From Blastocatellia bacterium (lineage in GTDB: Bacteria > Acidobacteriota > Blastocatellia > Pyrinomonadales > Pyrinomonadaceae), in the NCBI GenBank assembly GCA_003488005.1, contig DNND01000100.1, forward strand, positions 9,191 through 30,850: 21,660 nt of DNA, in the 5' to 3' direction. The notes beneath the pieces were generated by a model. It was not told the DNA's origin. It ran no database searches and saw only the letters and a list, made by a program, of their open reading frames with translations. Position numbers and translations under genes: made by a program. Within the stretch, counting starts at the first letter, position 1. Each line of letters begins with the position of its first letter. Positions 14,229 through 21,660 of this stretch are shown here, in pieces.

Positions 14229-15593
14229 TTGAAAAACTCCGAAACAATTTTTGTTTGCCAGAACTGCGGGCACCAGTCGCGCAAGTGGCTGGGAAAATGT
14301 CCCGAGTGTGGTGAGTGGAACTCGCTGGTCGAAGAGCGCGCCCGCGCCTCGCAAAAGGGACGTGCTCGAAATACTTTTCAGACTCGAGAAGTCGAGGCGA
14401 TCGCTTATTCCGAAATTGAATCGCAGGACGAAGTGCGCATCGCGTCCGGCGTAACAGAGTTTGATCGAGTTTTGGGCGGCGGCATCGTTCCCGGCACGCT
14501 CGTTCTCATCGGCGGCGATCCGGGTATCGGCAAAAGCACATTGCTGCTTCAGGTCGCCGATCAACTCAGCGCCAATGGCGGCGCGGTGCTTTATGTTTCC
14601 GGCGAAGAGTCGGAACGGCAGATCAAAATGCGCGGCGAGCGTTTGGGAATTAAAGCCCAGAACCTTTACCTGCTGCCGGAAACAAATCTCGAAAATATCT
14701 TTCATGAAGTTGAGCGCCTGAAGCCCAGCGCCATCGTAGTCGATTCCATTCAAACCGTTTTCTCGGCGATGATCGAATCTGCACCCGGTTCGGTGTCGCA
14801 GGTGAGGGAAGCGGCGCACCAATTTTTGTTGCTCGCAAAGAAACGCACCATTCCAGTTTTCCTGATTGGCCACATCACTAAAGACGGATCGATTGCCGGT
14901 CCAAAAGCGCTGGAGCACGTGGTCGACACGGTTCTTTATTTCGAAGGCGAACGTCATCACAACCATCGGATCGTGCGCGCAGTGAAAAACCGTTTCGGTG
15001 CCGCGAATGAAATTGGCGTTTTTGAAATGACTGGCGCGGGGTTGATTCCGGTCGCGAATCCGTCGCAGATGTTTTTGCAGGAACGGCCGCACAATGTTGC
15101 CGGCTCCGTCGTGACCGCCTGCATGGAAGGGACGCGACCGCTGCTGGTGGAGATTCAGGCGCTTGTTTCGGAATCCAAATACGGCACCGGCCGGCGCATG
15201 ACGCAGGGCGTCGATCAAAATCGAGTTTCATTGTTGATGGCGATGCTGGAAAAACGCGTCGGCTTGCAGATGCTGGGCGACGACGTATTTGTAAACATCG
15301 CCGGCGGCTTGGAAGTTGACGAGCCGGCGGTTGATCTGGGTGTAGTTGCCGCGATCAGCTCGAGTTTTCGCAACGCGCCAATCGATCCGCACACGGCGGT
15401 TTTTGGTGAAGTTGGTTTGACTGGAGAAGTGCGCGGCACGACCCAGGCAGTCGTGCGCGCACGCGAAGCGCAGGCGCTCGGCTTCAAGACAATCGTCATG
15501 CCCTCGTCAAACACCGCCGGACTGGAACGAATGCTGGGAATAAGAACCGTCGGCGTGCGCTCAGTTGAAGAAGCGCTGGCGGAATTGTTCTAA
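14229..15593 (+). CDS. radA: DNA repair protein RadA
   Basis: This 454-residue protein has all RadA landmarks. A four-cysteine zinc finger lies at the N-terminus (Cys10, Cys13, Cys24, Cys27 in CQNCGHQS and CPECGEW). The Walker A motif GGDPGIGKST is at 95-104, the RadA-specific KNRFG at 253-257, and a C-terminal Lon-protease-like domain follows. RadA promotes branch migration and processing of recombination intermediates. The start is a TTG at 14229; no upstream ATG keeps the zinc finger in frame without a stop, and the ribosome binding site is weak. The gene stands alone, between repeat element B and a hairpin-rich gap. A long open frame on the opposite strand is a shadow of it. Confidence 0.95.
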   Translation: MKNSETIFVCQNCGHQSRKWLGKCPECGEWNSLVEERARASQKGRARNTFQTREVEAIAYSEIESQDEVRIASGVTEFDRVLGGGIVPGTLVLIGGDPGIGKSTLLLQVADQLSANGGAVLYVSGEESERQIKMRGERLGIKAQNLYLLPETNLENIFHEVERLKPSAIVVDSIQTVFSAMIESAPGSVSQVREAAHQFLLLAKKRTIPVFLIGHITKDGSIAGPKALEHVVDTVLYFEGERHHNHRIVRAVKNRFGAANEIGVFEMTGAGLIPVANPSQMFLQERPHNVAGSVVTACMEGTRPLLVEIQALVSESKYGTGRRMTQGVDQNRVSLLMAMLEKRVGLQMLGDDVFVNIAGGLEVDEPAVDLGVVAAISSSFRNAPIDPHTAVFGEVGLTGEVRGTTQAVVRAREAQALGFKTIVMPSSNTAGLERMLGIRTVGVRSVEEALAELF

Positions 15594-15598
15594 ATTTG

Positions 15599-15624
15599 GA
15601 GTGCGGCAGCAAGCCGTCGCACTC
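15599..15624. terminator. hairpin just after radA, possible terminator
   Basis: GAGTGCGGC and GCCGTCGCACTC pair around AGCAA, starting six bases after the radA stop codon. There is no T-run behind it, so it is not a classic intrinsic terminator. It may also be a dispersed hairpin repeat. Confidence 0.45.
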
Positions 15625-15649
15625 GAAAGATTGTGTGCTCTTACGGAAG

Positions 15650-15790
15650 AGAGCGGGGGCATGCCCACCTTCCCAACCCTGAGCTTATTAGACTGGAGTT
15701 GTTGTATTAGCCGGAAGGGCTTTCAACGTGAAACCGATCAGGCAAGTCATGGAGTCTCGAGGTCCCGGAAGGCGGGCATGCCCCCGCTCT
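15650..15790. repeat. inverted repeat between radA and the BNR protein gene
   Basis: AGAGCGGGGGCATGCCC at 15650-15666 is the exact reverse complement of 15774-15790. After one mismatch the match continues inward for six more bases (CCTTCC/GGAAGG). The spacer is about 107 bases and encodes nothing recognisable. The right arm overlaps the last base of the stop codon of the minus-strand gene. Confidence 0.75.
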
Positions 15791-18700
15791 TATTCCTGAG
15801 TCTTAAGGGGCGGCAACTGCCTTTGCCGCAGCAACTCATTCAGCGCTGGAAGATCCCTATCTCTCAACTCTGACCACTTCAACATTTGCTGATCAAGCAA
15901 ACGCTTGTAGGTAATAAATGTTTCCTTCGCCTGAGCGGTCGGTGCGGCATCGGCGCCTTCAACCAACAACAATAGCGAGCCAAGCGAGCCGTTAAGCGCT
16001 GCCATGGAAACAATTCCCACCGGCGGATACTGTGTTTCCATCGCGAGCAACTCGGCCGCTTTCTTATCTAGTGCAGCGGCGGCTTCGGCGATGACCGCAT
16101 CAGCCGTTTCCGGTTTTGTTTCACTCAGCACCGTTTTCAGTTGCTCGCGCAGGGCGCTAATCTGTTGCACAGTCGCAAAGCTTTGATTCATTGCCTCGAC
16201 GATCTGTCTCTCAAGCACAAGTTGTTGACTCAGCGCGAGCGGCGCAACTTTGACGCGCGGATCCAACTTAACTTCGATGGGCGCTGTGTAACTTCGGCCG
16301 GCAACGGTTAGTTTGACTTGATAAATTCCAGGCAAAACGAGTGGCCCTTCCGGGACCAGGATCGCGTCTTCACCGTAAGCTGCGCCAATCGTGTAGCCAT
16401 AACGCAATGCCTGCGGCCGTTCGTAACGCAGGTCCCAAACAAAACGATTCATGCCAATCTTTTTCGAGAGCGGGAATGGCGGTCGCAGCCAGTAAGTTGG
16501 AAACGCTTGCGACTCGTCGAGCGCCCGCTGCTGATCGTTGGTTGAATACTTTCTGACTAAAGCTCCACTCGCATCCAGGATTTCGAGCGTGACTGCGCCC
16601 GCCGGTACCGACTGCAAACTGTAATCAATGATGGCGCCGGCAGGCGGATTCTTTCCCGCAGGAGTTTCCGGCGGCAACGGCGTGTCGTGTGCTTCATTTT
16701 TTCTGATGCGAATCGCGGTAGCCGGTCGAAAGAGGTTAACGGTTTCGGCAGACACCGCGGCGTTGAGTTCTCTTAGCGGCGAAATGTCGTCGAGTATCCA
16801 AAACGACCGGCCATGCGTCGCGATCACCAGATCATTTTCTTTAATCAACAGGTCACGCACGGATACATTCGGCAGGTTCATTTGCAATGGTTGCCAGTTG
16901 TCGCCATCGTTGAATGAGACAAAGACGCCGGTCTCAGTGCCGGCAAACAGCAAACCTTTGCGCACCGGATCTTCGCGCACGGCATGAACATAAGTATTGT
17001 CGGGAAGTCCGTTCGTAATTTTCGTCCAGGTCCGGCCGGAATCCCTGGTGCGATAGGCGTATGGCCTGATGTCGTCCATCTGATGCCGATCGATTGCTGC
17101 ATAAGCGGTTGCAGCATCATGCGGCGAAGCATCAATCAAACTGATCATGCTCCAGGGAGCGAGTCCCTTGGGCGACACCTCATTCCAGGTTTTGCCTTCG
17201 TCTCTAGTTAACTGGATCAGACCGTTGTCGGTTCCGATCCAAATCGTTCCGGCGACCAGCGAAGACGGAGCGATTGTGTAAATGACGCCCTTGGCCTCTG
17301 CTTCTTTTTCACCGGGTCGCAAGGTCAGATCAGGGCTGATCATTTTCCAACTCTGTCCGCCATCCGCACTGCGAAAGAGAAATTGCGACGAATGATAGAG
17401 TGCGTGCGGCGGTTGAGAAGAAATGGCGATTGCCGAGGTCCACGGATACCGATGTGTGATCGAATTACCAATCTCCGCCGGCGCCGGCGAGACGTTCTGA
17501 GATTGCCCGGTGCGCGTATCAAAACGCGAAAGGTCGCGGCCCGTACTCCCGCCATAGACAATTTGCGGATTTACCGGGTCAGGCAGAATGTAACCACTCT
17601 CGTCAGCGCCGATCGGATGCCATTCTCGAAATGTAATCTGGCCATAGTCGCTGCGGCTGATGACGGCCGCTGAGCCACTGTCCTGCTGTGCACCGTAGAC
17701 CCAATAAGGAAATTGGTTATCAACGGCGACGTGATAAAACTGCGCGGTCGGTTGGTTGTACCAAGTGCTCCAGGTCTGGCCGCCGTTCAGAGTAACAATC
17801 GTTCCCTGGTCCACGCCGGAGATCATGCGCTGGGGGTTTTCGGGATCGATCCAAAGCGAGTGGTAATCGTCACCGCCGGGCGCGCCGCGCACCGCCCTGA
17901 ATGTCTTGCCGCCGTCGAGTGACTTGTAAAGCGAAACGTTGGAAACGTAAACGACATCGGGGTTTTTAGGATCGCTGCGCACTTCACCGAAATACCAACC
18001 GCGACTGAGGATGCGTGGCTCAACGCTGACGCGCGTCCAACTTTGTGCCGCATCTTCCGAAACATACAGACCTGTTTCGTCTCCAGCATCGACGAGTGCG
18101 TAGACGCGCTTACCGTGTTGTCCCGCTGGAACATCGATACCGATGCGACCCAGTTTGCCGGTGGGAAAACCAGTTCCAGTAATTTGTTTCCAGGTTTCGC
18201 CGCCGTCAGTTGATTTGAAGAGCCCGCCGCCTGGGCCGGTCATTGGCGGATACGCATTCCAGGCTACACGATGCACATTCCAAAGGCTGGCATAGACTGT
18301 GCGCGCGTTGTCAGGATCGAAAGCGAGATCGATGGCGCCGGTGTTTCCATCTTTGTACAGGACCCTGGTCCAACTTTTTCCACCGTCAGTGGAACGAAAA
18401 ACGCCGCGCTCAGTGTTCGGGCCAAACCCATGGCCCAGCGCCGCTACCAGAACAACATTCGGATTTTTTGGATCGATGAGAATGCGGCCAATCTGCCGCG
18501 TGTCGTGAAGTCCGAGATAGCTCCACGTTTGGCCGGCATCGGTTGATTTGTAAACGCCGTTGCCGAGCGAAATGTCGGAACGCATGTCGGCTTCACCGCT
18601 GCCGACGTAGATGACTTCCGGATTTGAAGTAGAAACCGCGAGCGCACCAATCGAAGCGACTGGTTGACTATCGAAAATCGGCAGCCAGGTGCCACCGGCA

Positions 18701-18912
18701 TCGGTAGTTTTCCAGACGCCGCCGCCTACAGCTCCGAAATAAAATGTGTTTGGTTGGCCACGGACTCCTGAAACTGCGAGTGCGCGCCCGCCTCGGTGCG
18801 GTCCGATGCAGCGCCACTGCATGGTGGAGTAGAAGTTTTCCGGAATGGCTTGTTGAGCAAAGACCGGAGTCGCGATGATCGCAATCGCGAAAAGGATGAA
18901 GCAGCTCTTCAT
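15790..18912 (-). CDS. secreted sortilin/BNR-type beta-propeller protein
   Basis: This is a protein of about 1040 residues with a signal peptide (MKSCFILFAIAIIATPVFAQQ) and many Asp-box motifs of the S-x-D-x-G-x-x-W type, among them TTDAGGTW, STDAGQTW, STDGGKSW, STDGGETW, SADGGQSW, TRDEGKTW and TRDSGRTW. These mark two large beta-propellers over roughly residues 25-700. A C-terminal part of about 300 residues follows, with beta-rich sequence and then a helical end. Such proteins are common in Acidobacteriota and are often labelled glycosyl hydrolase or VPS10-like, but no enzymatic residues can be asserted. I chose the ATG at 18912 because it puts the signal peptide at the N-terminus. ATG 18924 and TTG 18930 are in frame and possible, and none has a clear ribosome binding site. 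Confidence 0.85.
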   Translation of the reverse strand: MKSCFILFAIAIIATPVFAQQAIPENFYSTMQWRCIGPHRGGRALAVSGVRGQPNTFYFGAVGGGVWKTTDAGGTWLPIFDSQPVASIGALAVSTSNPEVIYVGSGEADMRSDISLGNGVYKSTDAGQTWSYLGLHDTRQIGRILIDPKNPNVVLVAALGHGFGPNTERGVFRSTDGGKSWTRVLYKDGNTGAIDLAFDPDNARTVYASLWNVHRVAWNAYPPMTGPGGGLFKSTDGGETWKQITGTGFPTGKLGRIGIDVPAGQHGKRVYALVDAGDETGLYVSEDAAQSWTRVSVEPRILSRGWYFGEVRSDPKNPDVVYVSNVSLYKSLDGGKTFRAVRGAPGGDDYHSLWIDPENPQRMISGVDQGTIVTLNGGQTWSTWYNQPTAQFYHVAVDNQFPYWVYGAQQDSGSAAVISRSDYGQITFREWHPIGADESGYILPDPVNPQIVYGGSTGRDLSRFDTRTGQSQNVSPAPAEIGNSITHRYPWTSAIAISSQPPHALYHSSQFLFRSADGGQSWKMISPDLTLRPGEKEAEAKGVIYTIAPSSLVAGTIWIGTDNGLIQLTRDEGKTWNEVSPKGLAPWSMISLIDASPHDAATAYAAIDRHQMDDIRPYAYRTRDSGRTWTKITNGLPDNTYVHAVREDPVRKGLLFAGTETGVFVSFNDGDNWQPLQMNLPNVSVRDLLIKENDLVIATHGRSFWILDDISPLRELNAAVSAETVNLFRPATAIRIRKNEAHDTPLPPETPAGKNPPAGAIIDYSLQSVPAGAVTLEILDASGALVRKYSTNDQQRALDESQAFPTYWLRPPFPLSKKIGMNRFVWDLRYERPQALRYGYTIGAAYGEDAILVPEGPLVLPGIYQVKLTVAGRSYTAPIEVKLDPRVKVAPLALSQQLVLERQIVEAMNQSFATVQQISALREQLKTVLSETKPETADAVIAEAAAALDKKAAELLAMETQYPPVGIVSMAALNGSLGSLLLLVEGADAAPTAQAKETFITYKRLLDQQMLKWSELRDRDLPALNELLRQRQLPPLKTQE

Positions 18913-18995
18913 AGGACGATACATAGGCAAATGAACTCAGGAGGGTTTCAACAAGTCAATGCAGACTGGCGTTCCCAACCCGCGTAGCGGGTGGA

Positions 18996-19178
18996 AGCAT
19001 AAAGCCTGGGGTGAAGCGGAGCGAAACCCCAGGACGACAATAGTTAAGAAATATCGAGCGCGCGAAGCGTGCGATAGCGCAAAAGCTGTCTCAAATGGCT
19101 GTCGCCCACTTCGTGGGCTTTCTTTTTCTACTTAAGCGATCCTGGGGTTCCGCTCCGCTTCACCCCAGGCTTTATGCT
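18996..19178. repeat. nested long inverted repeat element C (same family as A)
   Basis: Arms 18996-19033 and 19141-19178 are 38 bases each and match as reverse complements with one mismatch. Their sequence is nearly identical to part of the outer arms of element A near 10877-10915. The inner part differs and contains palindromes around GAGCGCGCGAAGCGTGCG and CGCCCACTTCGTGGGC. The element lies upstream of the BNR protein gene. Confidence 0.88.
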
Positions 19179-19216
19179 CCCGCCGCGCTCGGCGGGCTCA
19201 CCAACATCGTTACGTC

Positions 19217-19284
19217 TCGCTCCTCCGGAGCGAAGTCCTTTAGACTCCGAGGTAACTATAAACATTTCGCTCCGCTGGAGCGAA
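19217..19284. repeat. pair of short related hairpins
   Basis: TCGCTCC TCC GGAGCGA at 19217-19233 and TTCGCTCC GCT GGAGCGAA at 19266-19284 are two separate hairpins with almost the same stem, 32 bases apart. They sit in the gap between element C and the alcohol dehydrogenase gene. The rest of this gap, to 19375, shows no gene. Confidence 0.7.
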
Positions 19285-19375
19285 GACATCTAAAGGTTTC
19301 AACTCTGAATTTGTAGCGCGCGATAGTTCCTCGCGAAATTACCTTTAGCTTCTATTCTCTGTCACAGCTTGCCCT

Positions 19376-20410
19376 TCATGGCTCAACCATAACTTTCAGC
19401 GCCTCCCGCTCGTTCATCGCCCGGTAGCCGTCGGGCACTTCGTCGAGGCGCACGACACGATCGAAGACTTTGCCAGGCTCGATGCGTCCCTCCATTATGT
19501 CGGGCAGAAGCTCCTCGATGTACGCGCGAACTGGCGCCGGTCCGCCACTCACGCTGATGTTGTTATAAAACGCAGGCTGTGAGGCGGGCATCGTCTCGTC
19601 CTGGGGAACACCGACGCGGCCGACTGCGCCGCCCGGACGCGCGATACTGATCGCAGTGACAAGCGATTGTTTCAGGCCGACGCACTCGAGGACAGAGTGA
19701 ACGCCGAAGCCGCCGGTCAGTTCGTGCACGCGCTCAACCGCCTCGTCGCCGCGCTCACTTACGACATCTGTTGCGCCGAACTCTCGGGCAAGTGCGATCC
19801 GATCGGCATGCCGGCCAAGGATGATGATTCGCTCTGCTCCGAGCCGCCGCGCGGCAATCACGCCACACAAGCCGACCGCTCCGTCTCCGACCACAGCAAC
19901 TGACTTACGAGGACCGACCCTGGCTGCAAGGGCCGCGTGATGTCCCGTACCCATCACATCTGACAGCGTGAGAAGCGAAGGCATCAGCGCGTCGTCTTTG
20001 CCAACCGGAAGAACAAAAAGTGTTCCATCTGCCTGGGGGACGCGCACGGCTTCGGCCTGTGCTCCGGCGATCTCGGCCGTGCCGAAGAACCCTCCGTGGA
20101 CACATGATGTTTGCAGTCTTGCCTGGCAGAACTCACAGGTACCATCAGAGAACGCGAAAGGCATGATGACGAGATCGGCGGCTTTGATGGATCGAACGTC
20201 CGACCCAACAGCTTCGACGACGCCGATGGCTTCGTGTCCCATGACGCGAACGGTATCGCTCGGTTCCATTGTCTTGTACGGCCAAAGATCGCTGCCGCAG
20301 ATGCAAGCGCGAGTGACGACGACGAGTGCGTCGGTTGGGTCAATAAGGCGGGCGTCCGGAACGTTTTCGATACGAACGTCGCCGGCGCCGAACATGACAG
20401 TTGCACGCAT
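19376..20410 (-). CDS. zinc-dependent alcohol dehydrogenase (MDR superfamily)
   Basis: This 344-residue protein has the catalytic zinc ligands of medium-chain dehydrogenases, Cys38 in CICGSD with His59 and Glu60 in MGHEA. A structural-zinc loop with cysteines follows (Cys92, Cys95, Cys103 in GTCEFCQARLQTSC). The nucleotide-binding motif VAVVGDGAVGL is at 171-181. It probably oxidises or reduces an alcohol/aldehyde pair with NAD(P). The substrate is unknown. It is the last gene of a minus-strand operon, starting six bases after the short-chain dehydrogenase stop. Together with the SDR and cupin genes it forms a set often seen in soil and plant-associated bacteria. Confidence 0.9.
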   Translation of the reverse strand: MRATVMFGAGDVRIENVPDARLIDPTDALVVVTRACICGSDLWPYKTMEPSDTVRVMGHEAIGVVEAVGSDVRSIKAADLVIMPFAFSDGTCEFCQARLQTSCVHGGFFGTAEIAGAQAEAVRVPQADGTLFVLPVGKDDALMPSLLTLSDVMGTGHHAALAARVGPRKSVAVVGDGAVGLCGVIAARRLGAERIIILGRHADRIALAREFGATDVVSERGDEAVERVHELTGGFGVHSVLECVGLKQSLVTAISIARPGGAVGRVGVPQDETMPASQPAFYNNISVSGGPAPVRAYIEELLPDIMEGRIEPGKVFDRVVRLDEVPDGYRAMNEREALKVMVEP

Positions 20411-20416
20411 AATTAT

Positions 20417-21274
20417 TTATCCCTTATTTCCAGTCGCCTTGACTTCATCGAACGCTAGCGAGGTCGACAGGTCGCGGAATGCGTCGACCTGCTGCTGAAG
20501 AGCAGCGATCACCTGCTCTGCGGTGCCAACGGCATCTGCGCCTGCAATGAAGCGGCGTGGCGGCTTTTCCTGATTAGAGATCGTAATCAGCGCCTGGGCG
20601 AGCTTGGCCGGGTCGCCGGACTGCTGACCGTTCTGGCCTTTCCAAAATTGCATTTGCTGCGCTCTGCGCTCGTCGTAGTCCTCGATGGGCCGCTCTGCGT
20701 AATTCGTTGACTCCTCAGTGAGAAGCTCAGTGCGGAAGAAGCCCGGATTGACAATGATGGTATCAATGCCAAAGGGTTCGACCTCAGCCTGCAGCGACTG
20801 CATCCAGCCTTCGAGGCCGAACTTCGACGCGGCGTACGCCGTACCGAACTCAAAGCCGACAAGTCCCGCAGTTGACGAGATCGAAATAATCTGTCCCGAA
20901 CGCTGTTTGCGCATGACCGGCAGGACAGCACGGGTTACATTCATCGGCCCGATGAGGCTTGTCGAAATCTGCAGTTCCATTTGCTCCGGGGTCAGCTCCT
21001 CAAAGTAGCCTGCATAAAAGCTCGCGGCGTTGTTGACGAGCACGTCTATGCTGCCGAACCGGTCAACCGCAGCCTTTACGGCAGCTTCGGCATCTACGGG
21101 CTTTGTAACATCCAGTTTTACAACCAGCAGGTCTTGAGCCTCACCAAGCGCTTGGCCCACCTTGTCGATATTCCGGCCAGTGGCAACGACTTTGTTGCCT
21201 GCGGCCAAAGCAGCTTTCGCGATGTCGACGCCCATGCCGCGCCCGGCGCCGGTGATAAACCAAACTTTACTCAC
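20417..21274 (-). CDS. short-chain dehydrogenase/reductase (classical SDR)
   Basis: This 285-residue protein has the SDR cofactor motif TGAGRGMG at 8-15, LVNNAAS at 79-85, and the catalytic Ser133/Ser134, Tyr147 and Lys151 (YAASK). The length and the C-terminal segment AGADAVGTAEQVI fit classical SDRs acting on small ketones or quinones. The substrate is unknown. It is flanked by the cupin remnant (12 bases upstream) and the alcohol dehydrogenase (six bases downstream), so the three are probably one transcript. A run of purines before the ATG (AAAGGAGAT on the minus strand) is the ribosome binding site. Confidence 0.9.
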   Translation of the reverse strand: MSKVWFITGAGRGMGVDIAKAALAAGNKVVATGRNIDKVGQALGEAQDLLVVKLDVTKPVDAEAAVKAAVDRFGSIDVLVNNAASFYAGYFEELTPEQMELQISTSLIGPMNVTRAVLPVMRKQRSGQIISISSTAGLVGFEFGTAYAASKFGLEGWMQSLQAEVEPFGIDTIIVNPGFFRTELLTEESTNYAERPIEDYDERRAQQMQFWKGQNGQQSGDPAKLAQALITISNQEKPPRRFIAGADAVGTAEQVIAALQQQVDAFRDLSTSLAFDEVKATGNKG

Positions 21275-21286
21275 GACTATCTCCTT

Positions 21287-21520
21287 TTATTTCTTTCCTA
21301 ATGAAGCCTGGTATTGTTCGTCGCTGACTTTTTCCATCCATTCGACAGTCTTCCCGTCGAGCTGTTCCACCGTCCGCGCGCCGGGCTCGAACGTGACACT
21401 GACGGCGAGCACGCGCGCCGGAGCGGTCGTCTGGCTTAGTGGGTCAATGCGTACATTGCCGGTGAAATACTCGGCAGGTCCTGTACCGGAAGGCTGCGAG
21501 CCGCTTCGCTTGATGTCCAT
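21287..21520 (-). pseudogene. cupin-domain protein with internal deletion of the metal-binding core
   Basis: The 77-residue frame begins like small cupins of the (R)-mandelonitrile-lyase-like group (MDIKRSGSQPSGTGPAEYFTG and VTFEPGART) and ends like them (LDGKTVEWMEKVSDEQYQASLG). In the full-length proteins these parts are separated by the double-stranded beta-helix strands with the HxH metal ligands. Here FEPGART runs straight into VEQLDGK, so about 50-65 residues are missing, in frame. No histidine remains in the whole product, so it cannot bind metal as a cupin does. The start, stop and operon position are intact, so a small protein may still be made. I infer an in-frame deletion. Family length is from memory. 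Confidence 0.7.
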
Positions 21521-21660
21521 TCTTTGAATTCCTTATTTGAATGTCCTTCACTTGAAGGTAACAGTTGTTTGTCTCGCCGTTGTCTTGTCTTTGCGGCGAA
21601 TGTTTTTCAGATCGCCATTTGGTGGAACTTGCTGGAGATGAAGTCAGTACCACCACGCGG
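21521..21660. other. upstream region of the cupin-SDR-ADH operon, ending in a possible repeat edge
   Basis: This stretch should hold the promoter of the minus-strand operon, but no boxes are clear. The last 21 bases include GTCAGTACCACCACGCGG, which resembles the first bases of the inverted-repeat arm at 8815 (GTCAGTACCGTCCGCGG). The element would continue beyond the window. Confidence 0.4.

Noticed and set aside
14184..15218. 344-residue open frame antisense to radA
   Set aside because: radA is certain on the plus strand; the antisense frame shows no known domain and overlaps repeat element B.
1..21660. rRNA, tRNA, transposase, integrase or phage genes
   Set aside because: None was recognisable by eye; the repeats are not accompanied by any transposase gene in this window.

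Overview
The window reads as a soil-type bacterial chromosome of moderate-to-high GC. It has ordinary housekeeping genes, long intergenic spaces full of nested inverted repeats, and heptanucleotide tandem repeats. The large secreted sortilin/BNR-type protein, the TonB-like protein and the repeat style suggest an Acidobacteriota-like organism (Blastocatellia or a relative). That placement is an inference from gene content, not a phylogeny.

Left part (1-6273): the decayed C-terminal half of an alpha/beta hydrolase is followed by a tight four-gene, same-strand cluster. Its members are a trypsin-like serine protease with a Nal1-type N-terminal region, a membrane-anchored protein with two CxxCH haem sites, a compact LodA/GoxA-family protein (the family that carries a cysteine tryptophylquinone, CTQ, cofactor), and a LodB-like flavoprotein (the family that matures CTQ). 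The set looks like a self-contained quinocofactor redox system in which a dihaem cytochrome might take electrons from the CTQ enzyme. It resembles, without matching, the quinohemoprotein amine dehydrogenase (qhp) system. A doubtful small ORF follows it.

Middle part (6349-15593): a DAO-family FAD oxidoreductase (minus) diverges from a DinB/YfiT-like protein. Then come a heptad repeat array, a MaoC-like dehydratase, a 30-bp perfect inverted repeat element, a lysine-rich basic protein paired with an M64 metallopeptidase, a nested palindromic element, a TonB-like protein (minus) divergent from glutamate dehydrogenase, and an ArsC-like thioredoxin-fold gene. In the ArsC-like gene the first residue of the CxxC motif is an in-frame TGA followed by a SECIS-like hairpin, so it is a probable selenoprotein. 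A second nested palindromic element then precedes radA.

Right part (15790-21660): a secreted protein of about 1040 residues with many Asp-box (BNR) motifs, another nested palindromic element sharing its 38-bp arms with the one near 11 kb, and a minus-strand operon of a cupin remnant, a short-chain dehydrogenase and a zinc alcohol dehydrogenase. The cupin gene appears to have lost its metal-binding core by an in-frame internal deletion. The last 21 bases resemble the start of the inverted repeat at 8.8 kb.

The two most notable items are the protease/cytochrome/LodA/LodB cluster (829-6072) and the TGA-containing ArsC-like gene (13582-13935).
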